Below, in pieces: positions 50,611 through 58,003 of a stretch of DNA of 64,000 bases; position 1 is the stretch's first letter; each line of letters opens with the position of its first letter. The position numbers were made by a program, and so were the translations under genes. This DNA is from Actinophytocola sp035995025. GTDB lineage: Bacteria; Actinomycetota; Actinomycetes; Mycobacteriales; Pseudonocardiaceae. Location of the stretch: NCBI GenBank assembly GCA_035995025.1, contig DASYKY010000043.1:26386-90385 (forward strand), read 5' to 3'. Under the pieces are notes generated by a model. That model was not told the origin of the DNA, ran no database searches, and was given only the letters and a program-made list of their open reading frames with translations.

Positions 50611-51371
50611 TGGCATGGTCGATCGCCCAGGTGGCGCGGATGTCCAAGGTGACGTCCCGGACGCTGCGGCACTACGACGACATCGGCCTGCTGCCGCCGG
50701 CCAGGGTCGGCGCGAACGGGTACCGCTACTACGAGCGCGAGCAGTTGCTGGCGCTGCAGCAGATCCTCGTCATGCGCGAGCTGGGGGTCGGTCTCGAAGC
50801 GATCGCCGAGATCGTGCACGAGGGCCGCGACCAGGCCGAGGTGCTGCGCCTGCACCAGAAGTGGCTGCTCGCCGAGCGCGACCGGTTCCAGCGGCTGGCG
50901 GACACGGTGTCCCGCACGATCGAGGAGCTGAAAGGAGATGAGAACGTGAACGCCAAGTCCATGGACCACTGGTTCGAGGGATTCGACCCCGACCGCCAGG
51001 CGGCGCTGACCGAGGAGGCCCGGCAGCGCTGGGGCGCGGAGACCGTCGACGCCGCGAACGAGCACGTCAAGGACAAGCCCCAGCAGTGGTGGGCCGGCCA
51101 GCGCGAGGAGTGGGCGGCCCAGCTGACCACGCTGACCGGGCTGATCGACGCCGGCCGCGAGCCGGCCGACGCGCAGGTGCAGGACGTGATCGCGGGCCAC
51201 TACCGGTGGATCACCCAGCACTGGACGCCGAACCGGGAGTCCTACACGGGCCTCGGCGACGTGTACGCCGAGGACCCGCGGTTCCGGGCGAACTTCGACC
51301 GGACCGACCCGCGGCTGGCGGAGTTCCTGCGCGCGGCGATGGCCGAGTACGCGCGGTCCAACCTCGAGTAG
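50610..51371 (+). CDS. MerR-family regulator with TipAS domain
   Basis: 253 residues. MerR HTH: WSIAQVARMSKVTSRTLRHY then DDIGLLPPARVGANGYRYYE. A coiled dimer helix follows, then the TipAS ligand-binding domain (residues about 115-250: GFDPDRQAALTEEARQRWG, YRWITQHWTPNRESYTGLGD). TipA-like proteins sense thiopeptides and other drugs. Start chosen to match the promoter position. It likely activates its own promoter through the palindrome there. The operon downstream could be part of its response. Confidence 0.93.
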   Translation: MAWSIAQVARMSKVTSRTLRHYDDIGLLPPARVGANGYRYYEREQLLALQQILVMRELGVGLEAIAEIVHEGRDQAEVLRLHQKWLLAERDRFQRLADTVSRTIEELKGDENVNAKSMDHWFEGFDPDRQAALTEEARQRWGAETVDAANEHVKDKPQQWWAGQREEWAAQLTTLTGLIDAGREPADAQVQDVIAGHYRWITQHWTPNRESYTGLGDVYAEDPRFRANFDRTDPRLAEFLRAAMAEYARSNLE

Positions 51372-51408
51372 CCGCCCGCGTGCCGGTCCCCGGGCATATC
51401 CTCCACGC

Positions 51409-52155
51409 GTGGATTTCGCGAGTCATGTCAAGCAGATCGAGGAACAGGCCGCCGCCCTGCGCGCGGCGGCGGTCGCGGCCGGTCCGGCGGCGCCCGTGCC
51501 GACGTGTCCGGAGTGGACAGTCCAGGAGCTGGTCGCGCACATCGCCAGGGTGCACGCCTGGGCCGTACGCGCGCTGCGGACCGCGCCGGACGCCGGGCGG
51601 CCCCGCCGTCCGGAGACGCCGGACACCTGGGACGAGCTGCTGGGATGGTGGGACGACGCGCTCGCGTCGCTGCTCGCCGACCTGCGGGCCAAGGGCCCGG
51701 ACGAGCCGACCTGGGTGTTCAGCCCCGACGTCCCGGCCACGGCCGCGTTCTGGGCGCGCCGCCAGGCGCACGAGACCGCGATCCACCGGCTCGACGCCGA
51801 GCACGCGCAAGCCGGCTCGACCGAGGCGTCGGCGGTGCCGTCACTGGTGTTCGACTCCGGCCACGCCGCCGACGGGATCGCCGAGCTGATCGAGCTGATG
51901 GTTCCCCACGTGCTGGAGCACGCGTCCGTCGCCGTGGAGGGAACGGTGCTGTTCCACGCCGCGGACGCGGGCCGTGCCTGGCTGGTGCGCCTGGTGCCGG
52001 GCGCGGCACCCGAGGTCGGCCCGGCGGACGAGATCGAGGCCGGCGCGTCGGTCGTCGGCACCGCGGACGCCGTCTACCGCGCCGCGTGGCACCGGCCCAG
52101 CACGGCCATCGTCACCGGCGACCGGACGCTCGTCGAGGCACTGAAAACGCCATGA
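51409..52155 (+). CDS. Maleylpyruvate isomerase-family mycothiol-dependent enzyme (DinB fold)
   Basis: 248 residues. MDMPI N-terminal domain: PVPTCPEWTVQELVAHIARV near residue 30 and ARRQAHETAIHRLDAEHAQA, with the metal-binding histidines (H of LVAHIAR and HETAIHR). Members use mycothiol for isomerisation, transfer or detoxification. mshA is in the window. The stop overlaps the purU start by four bases (ATGA). GTG start. Substrate not predictable. Confidence 0.88.
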   Translation: MDFASHVKQIEEQAAALRAAAVAAGPAAPVPTCPEWTVQELVAHIARVHAWAVRALRTAPDAGRPRRPETPDTWDELLGWWDDALASLLADLRAKGPDEPTWVFSPDVPATAAFWARRQAHETAIHRLDAEHAQAGSTEASAVPSLVFDSGHAADGIAELIELMVPHVLEHASVAVEGTVLFHAADAGRAWLVRLVPGAAPEVGPADEIEAGASVVGTADAVYRAAWHRPSTAIVTGDRTLVEALKTP

Positions 52156-53009
52156 CCCGCCGCTTCGTGATCACCTTCGGGTGTCCGGACCGCGTCGGCA
52201 TCGTGGCCGGGATCTCGACGTTCCTGGCCGGTCTCGGCGCGCAGATCGTCGAGGCGGCCTACCACGCCGACCCGGACAGCGGCTGGTTCTTCACGCGGCA
52301 GGAGATCGACGCGGCGACCGTTCCCGGCGACGTCGGCGAGCTGCGCGCCCGGTTCGGCGCGGTCGCCACCGGGCTGGCCGGGGAGAGCGACTGGCGGATC
52401 CAGGACACCGGGGAGCGCAGGCGCGTGGTGATCCTGGTGTCGCGGGAGGGCCACTGCCTCTACGACATCCTGGGCCGCGTGGCGTCCGGCGAGCTGGACG
52501 TCGACGTGCCGGCGGTGATCGGCAACCACCCGGACCTGGCGGCGATCACCGAGGCGCACGGGATCCCGTTCCACCACGTGCCGTTCCCGCCCGACGGCAG
52601 GCAGGCCGCGTTCGACCGGCTGCAGACGCTGGTCGACGACGCCGACCCGCACGCGATCGTGCTGGCCCGGTTCATGCAGATCGTGCCGGCGCGGGTGTGC
52701 GCGGCGTGGACGGGCCGGGCGCTGAACATCCACCACAGCTTCCTGCCGTCGTTCGTCGGCGCGAAGCCCTACCACCAGGCGCACCGCCGCGGCGTGAAGC
52801 TGATCGGCGCGACTTGCCACTACGTCACCGCCGAGCTGGACGCCGGCCCGATCATCGAGCAGGACGTCACCCGGGTCGGCCACGCGGACTCGATCACCGA
52901 CATGGTCCGCCGCGGCCGCGACATCGAGAAGGTCGTGCTCGCGCGGGGCCTGCGGTGGCACCTGGAGAACCGCGTCCTCGTGCACGGCACCAAGACAGTG
53001 GTCTTCTGA
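52152..53009 (+). CDS. purU: Formyltetrahydrofolate deformylase
   Basis: 285 residues. ACT domain at the N-terminus (FVITFGCPDRVGIVAGISTF), then the formyltransferase fold: VVILVSREGHCLYDILGR, VIGNHPDLAAITEAHGIPFH, LARFMQIVPARVCAAW, ALNIHHSFLPSFVGAKPYHQ and CHYVTAELDAGPIIEQDVTR. The NXH...D residues for hydrolysis are present. It frees formate and tetrahydrofolate from 10-formyl-THF. It overlaps both neighbours, so it belongs to a three-gene coupled operon. Confidence 0.95.
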   Translation: MTRRFVITFGCPDRVGIVAGISTFLAGLGAQIVEAAYHADPDSGWFFTRQEIDAATVPGDVGELRARFGAVATGLAGESDWRIQDTGERRRVVILVSREGHCLYDILGRVASGELDVDVPAVIGNHPDLAAITEAHGIPFHHVPFPPDGRQAAFDRLQTLVDDADPHAIVLARFMQIVPARVCAAWTGRALNIHHSFLPSFVGAKPYHQAHRRGVKLIGATCHYVTAELDAGPIIEQDVTRVGHADSITDMVRRGRDIEKVVLARGLRWHLENRVLVHGTKTVVF

Positions 53010-53950
53010 TGCTGCCCGTCATCGACATCTCCGACCCGGACGCGGTGGCCGGCGAGATCGAGCGGGCCTGCCGGGACAGCGGGTTCTTCTACGTCACCGG
53101 GCACGGGGTGCCGCCGTCGCTGCGCGCGGAGCTGGACGCGCGCAGCCGCGAGTTCTTCGCGCTGCCCGAGGACGGCAAGCGCGAGATCGCGATGTCGCGG
53201 GGCGGCCGGGCGTGGCGCGGCTGGTTCCCCGTCGGCGGGGAGTTGACGTCGGGCGAGCGGGACCTCAAGGAGGGCCTGTACTTCGGCACGGAGCTGCCCG
53301 CCGGGAACCCGCTGCCACTGCACGGCCCGAACCTGTTCCCGCGCCAGGTGCCCGGCCTGCGCGCGGCCGTACTGTCCTATGTGGAGCATCTGACGGCGGT
53401 GGGGCAGCAGGTGCTGCGTGGCATCGCCCGCAGCCTCGGCCTGGACGCGGAGTACTTCGCGGCGGGCTACACGGCGTCGCCGACCGTGCTGTTCCGGATC
53501 TTCCACTACCCGCCCCCGCCCCCGCCACCGGACGAGCCGGGCTGGGGCGTCGGCGAGCACACCGACTACGGCCTGCTGACCCTGCTCGCGCAGGACGACA
53601 ACGGCGGGCTGCAGGTGCACACGCCGGGCGGCTGGGTCGACGCGCCGCCGCTGCCGGACACGTTCGTCTGCAACATCGGCGACATGCTGGAGCGCCTCAC
53701 CGGCGGCTGGTACCGCTCGACGCCGCACCGGGTGCGCAACGCGAGCGGCCGCGACCGCCTGTCGTTCCCCTTCTTCCTCGACCCCGACTTCATGGCCGAG
53801 GTGCCGCCGCTGCCGGACCGGGCGGCGGAGGAGGGCGGGCGGCGGCGCTGGGACGGCGCGAGCCCGCTGGCCTTCGAGGGCACCTACGGCGAGTACCTGA
53901 CGGCAAAGGTGGCGAGGGTCTTCCCGCAGCTGCGCGACGAGGTCGGCTAG
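53009..53950 (+). CDS. 2-oxoglutarate/Fe(II) dioxygenase (isopenicillin N synthase family)
   Basis: 313 residues. N-terminal DIOX_N domain (IERACRDSGFFYVTGHGVPP) and the oxygenase core: iron ligands HXD in VGEHTDYGLLTLLAQDDN, His in WYRSTPHRVRNASGRDRLSF, 2OG-binding Arg in RDRLSFPFF. A PPPPPPP run lies in the loop before the HXD motif. Substrate unknown. ATG shares one base with the purU stop. An oxidative demethylation would release formaldehyde, which fits its pairing with purU and a mycothiol enzyme, but this is only an idea. Confidence 0.92.
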   Translation: MLPVIDISDPDAVAGEIERACRDSGFFYVTGHGVPPSLRAELDARSREFFALPEDGKREIAMSRGGRAWRGWFPVGGELTSGERDLKEGLYFGTELPAGNPLPLHGPNLFPRQVPGLRAAVLSYVEHLTAVGQQVLRGIARSLGLDAEYFAAGYTASPTVLFRIFHYPPPPPPPDEPGWGVGEHTDYGLLTLLAQDDNGGLQVHTPGGWVDAPPLPDTFVCNIGDMLERLTGGWYRSTPHRVRNASGRDRLSFPFFLDPDFMAEVPPLPDRAAEEGGRRRWDGASPLAFEGTYGEYLTAKVARVFPQLRDEVG

Positions 53951-54024
53951 CTTTGGCTGCTGGTAGCCATGACGTTCGCGTGTGGCCTCCCGGCGGTTCC
54001 CCCGGCTGAGAGCGGGTTTCTTCA

Positions 54025-54405
54025 ATGGCATGTCGTATCGGTGAGCTCGTACTCGGTTGCCGCGACCCTGAGGTGCTGGCGCGGTTCTGGTGCGAGGTCC
54101 TGGACTTCGTCGTGCTCGATCGCGAGGACGACGGCACGCTGGAGATCGGGCCGCGCGAAGGGTTCGGCGGCCCGCAGCCGACGATCATCCTCAGTCGCAG
54201 GGACGAGCCGGAGAAGGGGAAATCCCGGCTGCACATCGATGTCAACGCCACCGACCGCGATCAGGACGCCGAGCTCGAACGCCTGCTGAAGCTCGGTGCT
54301 CGCCCGGCCGACATCGGTCAGACAGGGGAAGAGCAGTGGCACGTCCTGGCCGACCCCGAAGGCAATGAGTTCTGCCTGCTCAAGGCCCGCCTCGACCCGC
54401 TGTGA
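54025..54405 (+). CDS. VOC-family (glyoxalase-like) protein
   Basis: 126 residues, two beta-alpha-beta-beta-beta units: GELVLGCRDPEVLARFWCEV, SRLHIDVNATDRDQDAELE, WHVLADPEGNEFCLLKA. The final EGNEFCLL matches the VOC metal-Glu region. Often annotated as glyoxalase/bleomycin resistance-like; substrate unknown. Its stop lies eight bases from the stop of the convergent YbaK gene. Confidence 0.87.
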   Translation: MACRIGELVLGCRDPEVLARFWCEVLDFVVLDREDDGTLEIGPREGFGGPQPTIILSRRDEPEKGKSRLHIDVNATDRDQDAELERLLKLGARPADIGQTGEEQWHVLADPEGNEFCLLKARLDPL

Positions 54406-54413
54406 GACAGGCC

Positions 54414-54965
54414 TCAGCGGCCGAGCCCCTCGACGACCTCCGCGCCGGGCAGCGCGGCCAGCGTCGCCCCGGGCACGAGGATCTTGCTGCCCCGGATACC
54501 GCTGCCGATGACCAGCTCCGGCGTGGCCACGACGGCCGGGTCGAGCAGCAGCGGCCAGTCCGGCGGGAGGCCGAGCGGCGTGATGCCGCCGTAGGCCATC
54601 CCGGTCAGCTCCACGGCCGTGGTCATCGGCGCGAACGACGCCTTCCGGACATCGAGCCGTTTCCGGACGACGCCGTTCACGTCGGCGCGGGTGGTGGCGA
54701 GGACGAGGCAGGCGGCGAACCGCTCCTCGCCCGACCGCTTGCCGGCCACGACGACACAGTTGGCCGACGCCTCGAGCGGCGAGCCGTACGTCTCGCAGAA
54801 GGCCGCCGTGTCGGCGAGGCCGGGGTCGATGGCGGCCACGCCCAGGCGCGCGGCGTGCTCCCCCGGCAGCGCGGCGAGCGCCTTGGCCACGGGATCGCCG
54901 AGCAGGTCGGGCCGGTCGATGGCGCGCTCGACGGTCAGGGATCCGGAGATGGTCCAGCTGGTCAC
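54414..54965 (-). CDS. YbaK/EbsC-family aminoacyl-tRNA editing protein
   Basis: 183 residues. VLATTRADVNGVVRKRLDVR carries the conserved lysine pattern of YbaK (K of V-x-KRL), and VELTGMAYGGITPLGLPPDW and VIGSGIRGSKILVPG are the family turns. These domains deacylate wrongly charged tRNA or free aminoacyl groups. The substrate tRNA cannot be read. It begins at GTG 54965, 26 bases after the DUF2516 stop. Confidence 0.87.
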   Translation of the reverse strand: MTSWTISGSLTVERAIDRPDLLGDPVAKALAALPGEHAARLGVAAIDPGLADTAAFCETYGSPLEASANCVVVAGKRSGEERFAACLVLATTRADVNGVVRKRLDVRKASFAPMTTAVELTGMAYGGITPLGLPPDWPLLLDPAVVATPELVIGSGIRGSKILVPGATLAALPGAEVVEGLGR

Positions 54966-54991
54966 GCGACCAACCTAGTCGCCGACCGGGG

Positions 54992-55279
54992 TCACCAGCG
55001 CTGGCCGCGCTGCACCTCGATGAGGCGCGGGCGAATGTCCACGATGTAGACGAGCGCGGCGACGAGGCCGGCTATCCAGAAGAGAAAGCCGACGCCGGCG
55101 AAGCTGAACAGGAGCAGGGCCGCCGCGGCGCCGCCGGTGATGCCGAGCCAGGCGGGCTTGGTGAACCGGTCGATGGCCGCATAGGCGTCCGGACGCTGCA
55201 GCAGCGCGTGAATGAAGGCGAACACACCGACCGGGACCGCGGCCCAGTCGATGATCCGCAGGATCAGCAGCGCTTCCAT
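54992..55279 (-). CDS. DUF2516 membrane protein
   Basis: 95 residues with three helices: IIDWAAVPVGVFAFIHALLQ, PAWLGITGGAAAALLLFSFA and FLFWIAGLVAALVYIVDIRP. Matches the DUF2516 layout (Rv0476 in the syntenic block). ATG 55279 is used because GGAG lies eight bases upstream; GTG 55285 is too close to it. Function unknown. It lies downstream of hbhA, separated by the family A array and a terminator. Confidence 0.87.
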   Translation of the reverse strand: MEALLILRIIDWAAVPVGVFAFIHALLQRPDAYAAIDRFTKPAWLGITGGAAAALLLFSFAGVGFLFWIAGLVAALVYIVDIRPRLIEVQRGQRW

Positions 55280-55378
55280 CGGCACGTCTCCAGACTACGT
55301 GCGCACCGCAGCGAGTGACCAGCGGACCTGGTCATGCCACCGAACGCCCCCAGCACGCAGGGATGTCGCCGCCAACCA

Positions 55379-55490
55379 CCGCGAGTCCAACGTTCCAGCA
55401 CCGCGAGTCCAACGTTCCGGCGCCTGGAGTCCGCACCTTCCGGACCACGCCCAACGTTGGACTCGCGGGTGCGGAACGTTGGACTCGCGG
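55379..55490. repeat. Family A repeat array, locus A2: inverted 22-bp units
   Basis: Two plus-oriented units share CCGCGAGTCCAACGTTCC (55379-55396 and 55401-55418), a degenerate third (CTGGAGTCC) follows, and then two units in the opposite direction, ending with GGAACGTTGGACTCGCGG at 55473-55490. The unit period is 22 bp on both sides. The 18-bp arms are perfect complements, so a long cruciform or RNA hairpin is possible. CCAACGTTGG (55451-55460) is itself a palindrome. The array lies 10 bases past the hbhA terminator; 55286-55378 shows no feature. Confidence 0.9.
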
Positions 55491-55499
55491 GTGCGGAAA

Positions 55500-55526
55500 G
55501 GCCCCGGCACCTGGGGTGCCGGGGCC
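55500..55526 (-). terminator. Intrinsic terminator of hbhA
   Basis: Perfect 12-bp stem GGCCCCGGCACC / GGTGCCGGGGCC with a 3-base loop, 13 bases after the hbhA TAG; on the minus strand it is followed by TTTCC. This is the clearest factor-independent terminator in the window. Confidence 0.85.
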
Positions 55527-55539
55527 TTCGGGCGGACGC

Positions 55540-56220
55540 CTACTTCTTGGGCGAGCCGTTCGCCTTGCGGGTGGTCGTGCCGGTCCGGGTGGCCGTGGTC
55601 GTCGTCGCGGGCTTGCGCGGCGCGGTCCGGTTGGCGGCCTTGCGGGAGGCGCTGCGCACCTCGTGCGCCACGTCGTCACCGAGCTCCTCGACGGCCTCGG
55701 CCGCGTCGGCGGCACCCCGCTGCGCGGCGCGCGCGGTCTTCTCACCGACCGAGCGGGTCCGGCGGGTAAGCCTGGCCAGCACCTCGTCGGCCATCTCGCG
55801 GGCGTCGCCCGCCACGTCGCCGACGCGGTCCTGCAGCGTGGCGATGGCCTCCTCCAGCTGGTCCAGCGCCTTGCGGACCTGCGGCTGGGCGCGCAGCTTG
55901 GTCAGCGCGTCCTCGCCCTGGTCGGCCAGCTTCTGGTACAGCTTCTGCGCGGCCTCGGTGTACTCGTCGACCACCTTGCGCAGCTCGGCCGGGTCCAGCT
56001 TCTCGCGCACGCCGGCCAGGTCGCGGGGCAGCTCGTCGACGGCGCCCTTGGCGGCACCGGCACCCTCGTTGACCCGGGTGCGGGTCTTGTTCACGGCGTC
56101 ACGCACGGCCTGGGTGGCCAGGTCGCCCGCGCCCAGCGCCGCGAGCAGCGGCGTGCGGAGCACCTCGACGGCCTGCTCGCCGGCCTTGCGCACGTCATCG
56201 GTCTTCGGCAACGCAACCAT
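55540..56220 (-). CDS. hbhA: HbhA-like heparin-binding hemagglutinin homologue
   Basis: 226 residues. A long alpha-helical coiled region (TPLLAALGAGDLATQAVRDA, REKLDPAELRKVVDEYTEAA, VRKALDQLEEAIATLQDRVG) ends in an Ala/Lys/Arg/Thr-rich tail (KAANRTAPRKPATTTTATRT). In mycobacteria HbhA (Rv0475) binds heparan sulfate through a similar basic tail and also contacts lipids; in a soil actinomycete it may serve the membrane instead. ATG 56220 lies six bases after the XRE stop, so the two are cotranscribed. Confidence 0.85.
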   Translation of the reverse strand: MVALPKTDDVRKAGEQAVEVLRTPLLAALGAGDLATQAVRDAVNKTRTRVNEGAGAAKGAVDELPRDLAGVREKLDPAELRKVVDEYTEAAQKLYQKLADQGEDALTKLRAQPQVRKALDQLEEAIATLQDRVGDVAGDAREMADEVLARLTRRTRSVGEKTARAAQRGAADAAEAVEELGDDVAHEVRSASRKAANRTAPRKPATTTTATRTGTTTRKANGSPKK

Positions 56221-56226
56221 GTTTTC

Positions 56227-56721
56227 TCACTCCTCAGATGCGGGGCCCACGGGCTCTCGTGCACTGTCCACATCGGACCCCTCTACTGTGGACTGCGTGG
56301 AGTTCTCCCGGCGGAACGACTCGTAGACGTCCAGCAGGATCTGCTTCTGCCGCTCGGTGAGCGCGTCGTCGCCGCGCACCGCGTCGGCCACCGGGCCACC
56401 GCGGACGACGTCGAGGATTCCGGCTTGCACGTACAGCGCCTCCGCCGAGATCCGCAGCCCCTTGGCGATCTGCTGCAGGATCTCCGCGCTCGGCCTGCGC
56501 AGGCCGCGCTCGATCTGGCGGAGATAGGGGTTGGACACCCCCGCCAGCCTGGACAGCTGGCGCAGCGAGATCTTCGCGCTACTGCGCTGCTGCTTGATGT
56601 ACTCGCCGATGTCCCGGCCGAGGTCGGCGACGGTGTCGGCGACCTTGTCGGCAACCTCGTTGATGCTTCCGTTGATGGCGCGGCCGGTCCCGCCCTGGCT
56701 CGGCTGGTCGGTCTCGCTCAT
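56227..56721 (-). CDS. XRE-family regulator upstream of hbhA (Rv0474-like)
   Basis: 164 residues. HTH at residues 45-100: IKQQRSSAKISLRQLSRLAG, VSNPYLRQIERGLRRPSAEI, LQQIAKGLRISAEALYVQAG. ATG has the strong site AAGGAGGTGA upstream. The promoter -35 TTGCAA / -10 TACGGT (17-bp spacer) is overlapped by a palindrome, so autoregulation is likely. Conserved XRE-HbhA-DUF2516 order as in M. tuberculosis Rv0474-Rv0476. Confidence 0.9.
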   Translation of the reverse strand: MSETDQPSQGGTGRAINGSINEVADKVADTVADLGRDIGEYIKQQRSSAKISLRQLSRLAGVSNPYLRQIERGLRRPSAEILQQIAKGLRISAEALYVQAGILDVVRGGPVADAVRGDDALTERQKQILLDVYESFRRENSTQSTVEGSDVDSAREPVGPASEE

Positions 56722-56748
56722 CCCGGTCACCTCCTTGCGACACCACCG

Positions 56749-56790
56749 ACCGTACGCGCGAGTGCTAGCAGTTGCAAGCACACTGCTTGC
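56749..56790 (-). promoter_or_regulatory. Promoter and palindromic operator of the XRE-hbhA operon
   Basis: On the minus strand: -35 TTGCAA (56772-56777), 17 bases, -10 TACGGT (56749-56754). The palindrome GCAAGCA-N3-TGCTTGC (56774-56790) covers the -35. TGCTAGCA, an 8-bp palindrome, lies in the spacer. The 7-bp arms are perfect. The bound factor is probably the XRE protein encoded downstream; this is inference. Confidence 0.7.
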
Positions 56791-56809
56791 GCAGGTGGGG
56801 TGGGTCGCG

Positions 56810-57481
56810 TCACACCCGATCGGGTGCGTGGAGGCCGGTGGCGGGGTCGCCGTCGAGCCAGCGGAGCACCCACGCCGCGACCTCGGCGGCGGTCTGCTCC
56901 GGACTCGTGGCGGTCGTGTCGAGCAGGGTCATCGGAGGCTTGGTCGCCTCGCCCTCGCGCCGCACCCAGGCGTTGAACCCGAGCATCTCGGCGATCCGCT
57001 CCTCGTCCCACGCGCGCCACGCGGGCCGCCCGCGCAGGCGCTCGGCGAGGACCGTCGGCTCGCACGTCAGTGCCAGGTAGTGGACGTCGGCGAACAGCAC
57101 GCGCTCGGGCCACGGCTCGAACTGCGGCGGCGCGACCGTCCCGCACAGCACCACCGGCCGGCCGCTCTGCTGCACGGAGGCCGCGAGCCGCAGCCAGGTC
57201 TGGCGGAACGCCGCCGAGTCACCTGCCGGGTCGCGCAGCGCACCGACCCACAGCAGGTCCTGCTCGAGCACGACCGCGCGCGAGTCGAGCAGCGGGACCA
57301 GGCGCCTGCCGACCGTCGACTTGCCGGTGCCGGACGGGCCGGTGAGCGCGAACAGCGGAAGGCGCCGGTACGGCTCGCGGTGCCCGCAGAAGGCACACGC
57401 GAGGACCGCACCGGCGCCATGGGAGCGCACGTCGGGTTCGGAGCTCCAGACCCCGCAACCCGCGCAGATCATCGGGTTCAC
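56810..57481 (-). CDS. P-loop kinase/ATPase with N-terminal zinc ribbon
   Basis: 223 residues. An N-terminal pair CAGC and CAFC (residues 6-32) may bind zinc. The P-loop is FALTGPSGTGKSTVGRRLV, with VVLEQDLLWVGALRD after it and LALTCEPTVLAERLRGR as the lid region, as in nucleoside or shikimate-like kinases. Substrate unknown. GTG start. It is followed on the same strand by the XRE-hbhA operon and preceded by the zf-TFIIB gene nine bases away. Confidence 0.82.
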   Translation of the reverse strand: MNPMICAGCGVWSSEPDVRSHGAGAVLACAFCGHREPYRRLPLFALTGPSGTGKSTVGRRLVPLLDSRAVVLEQDLLWVGALRDPAGDSAAFRQTWLRLAASVQQSGRPVVLCGTVAPPQFEPWPERVLFADVHYLALTCEPTVLAERLRGRPAWRAWDEERIAEMLGFNAWVRREGEATKPPMTLLDTTATSPEQTAAEVAAWVLRWLDGDPATGLHAPDRV

Positions 57482-57490
57482 GGCGAACGA

Positions 57491-57877
57491 TCAGTCGAAG
57501 AGCCCCTCCAGGAAGCTCTTGCGCCGGCGGTTTCCATGACCACTTCCATGACCACCGTGGTACCCGCGGGGCGAGTCCGGGTAACCCCCGTGCCCACCAC
57601 CGTGTCCGCCCCCGGGTCCGCCGCCGGGTCCGTAGCCCTTCGGGGAGTCGGGATAGCGCCCGTACCCGCGGGGCGAGTCCGGGTAGTGCCCGCCGCGCTG
57701 GGGACCGCCCTGGTAGGGCGGCGGCGCGGCCGAGGCCATGTACTGCTGCTCGGCGTTGAGGATGGACTCCAGCTCACCCCGGTCCAGGAAGATCCCACGG
57801 CAGCTGTCGCACTGCTCGATGTGGATGCCTTGCCGGTCGAGGGTGCGCATCGTGTTCTGACACTTCGGGCAAATCAC
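57491..57877 (-). CDS. zf-TFIIB zinc-ribbon protein with Gly/Pro repeats
   Basis: 128 residues. CPKCQNTMRTLDRQG and EQCDSCRGIFLDRGELE form the zf-TFIIB knuckle. The rest is low complexity: four copies of YPDSP(R/K)GY with glycine/histidine runs between, then a basic end NRRRKSFLEGLFD. GTG 57877 is chosen for GGTGGGA upstream. Possibly a nucleic-acid-binding or stress protein; not known. Confidence 0.8.
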   Translation of the reverse strand: MICPKCQNTMRTLDRQGIHIEQCDSCRGIFLDRGELESILNAEQQYMASAAPPPYQGGPQRGGHYPDSPRGYGRYPDSPKGYGPGGGPGGGHGGGHGGYPDSPRGYHGGHGSGHGNRRRKSFLEGLFD

Positions 57878-57938
57878 GCATCCCACCCTACGCAAACACG
57901 GCCCGCGACGGCCACACATGTCCGGCTGCCATACCGTT

Positions 57939-57968
57939 TTGCCGCATGCTATGGCCCGTTGCCACATG
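57939..57968. promoter_or_regulatory. Direct repeats upstream of the hydroxybutyrate dehydrogenase operon
   Basis: TTGCCGCATG (57939-57948) and TTGCCACATG (57959-57968) repeat with a 20-bp period, 35 bases before the SDR start. GCCATA / TATGGC (6 bp) is an outer inverted repeat around the first. They may be the binding sites of the GAF/PucR-type regulator coded two genes on. No other gene lies in 57878-58003. Confidence 0.5.
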
Positions 57969-58003
57969 GCCTGTGCGGGCTCAGGTACCTAGCGTGAACA
58001 GCC

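Noticed and set aside
51409..53950. Antibiotic biosynthetic cluster because of the isopenicillin N synthase-like gene
   Set aside because: No NRPS/PKS or other biosynthetic genes are nearby; the fold is shared by many 2OG oxygenases.
46742..54405. Whole region after murB as one genomic island
   Set aside because: Only the XRE-DUF397 part shows different codon use; the other genes share the GC and style of the genome, and no integrase or flanking repeat was seen.
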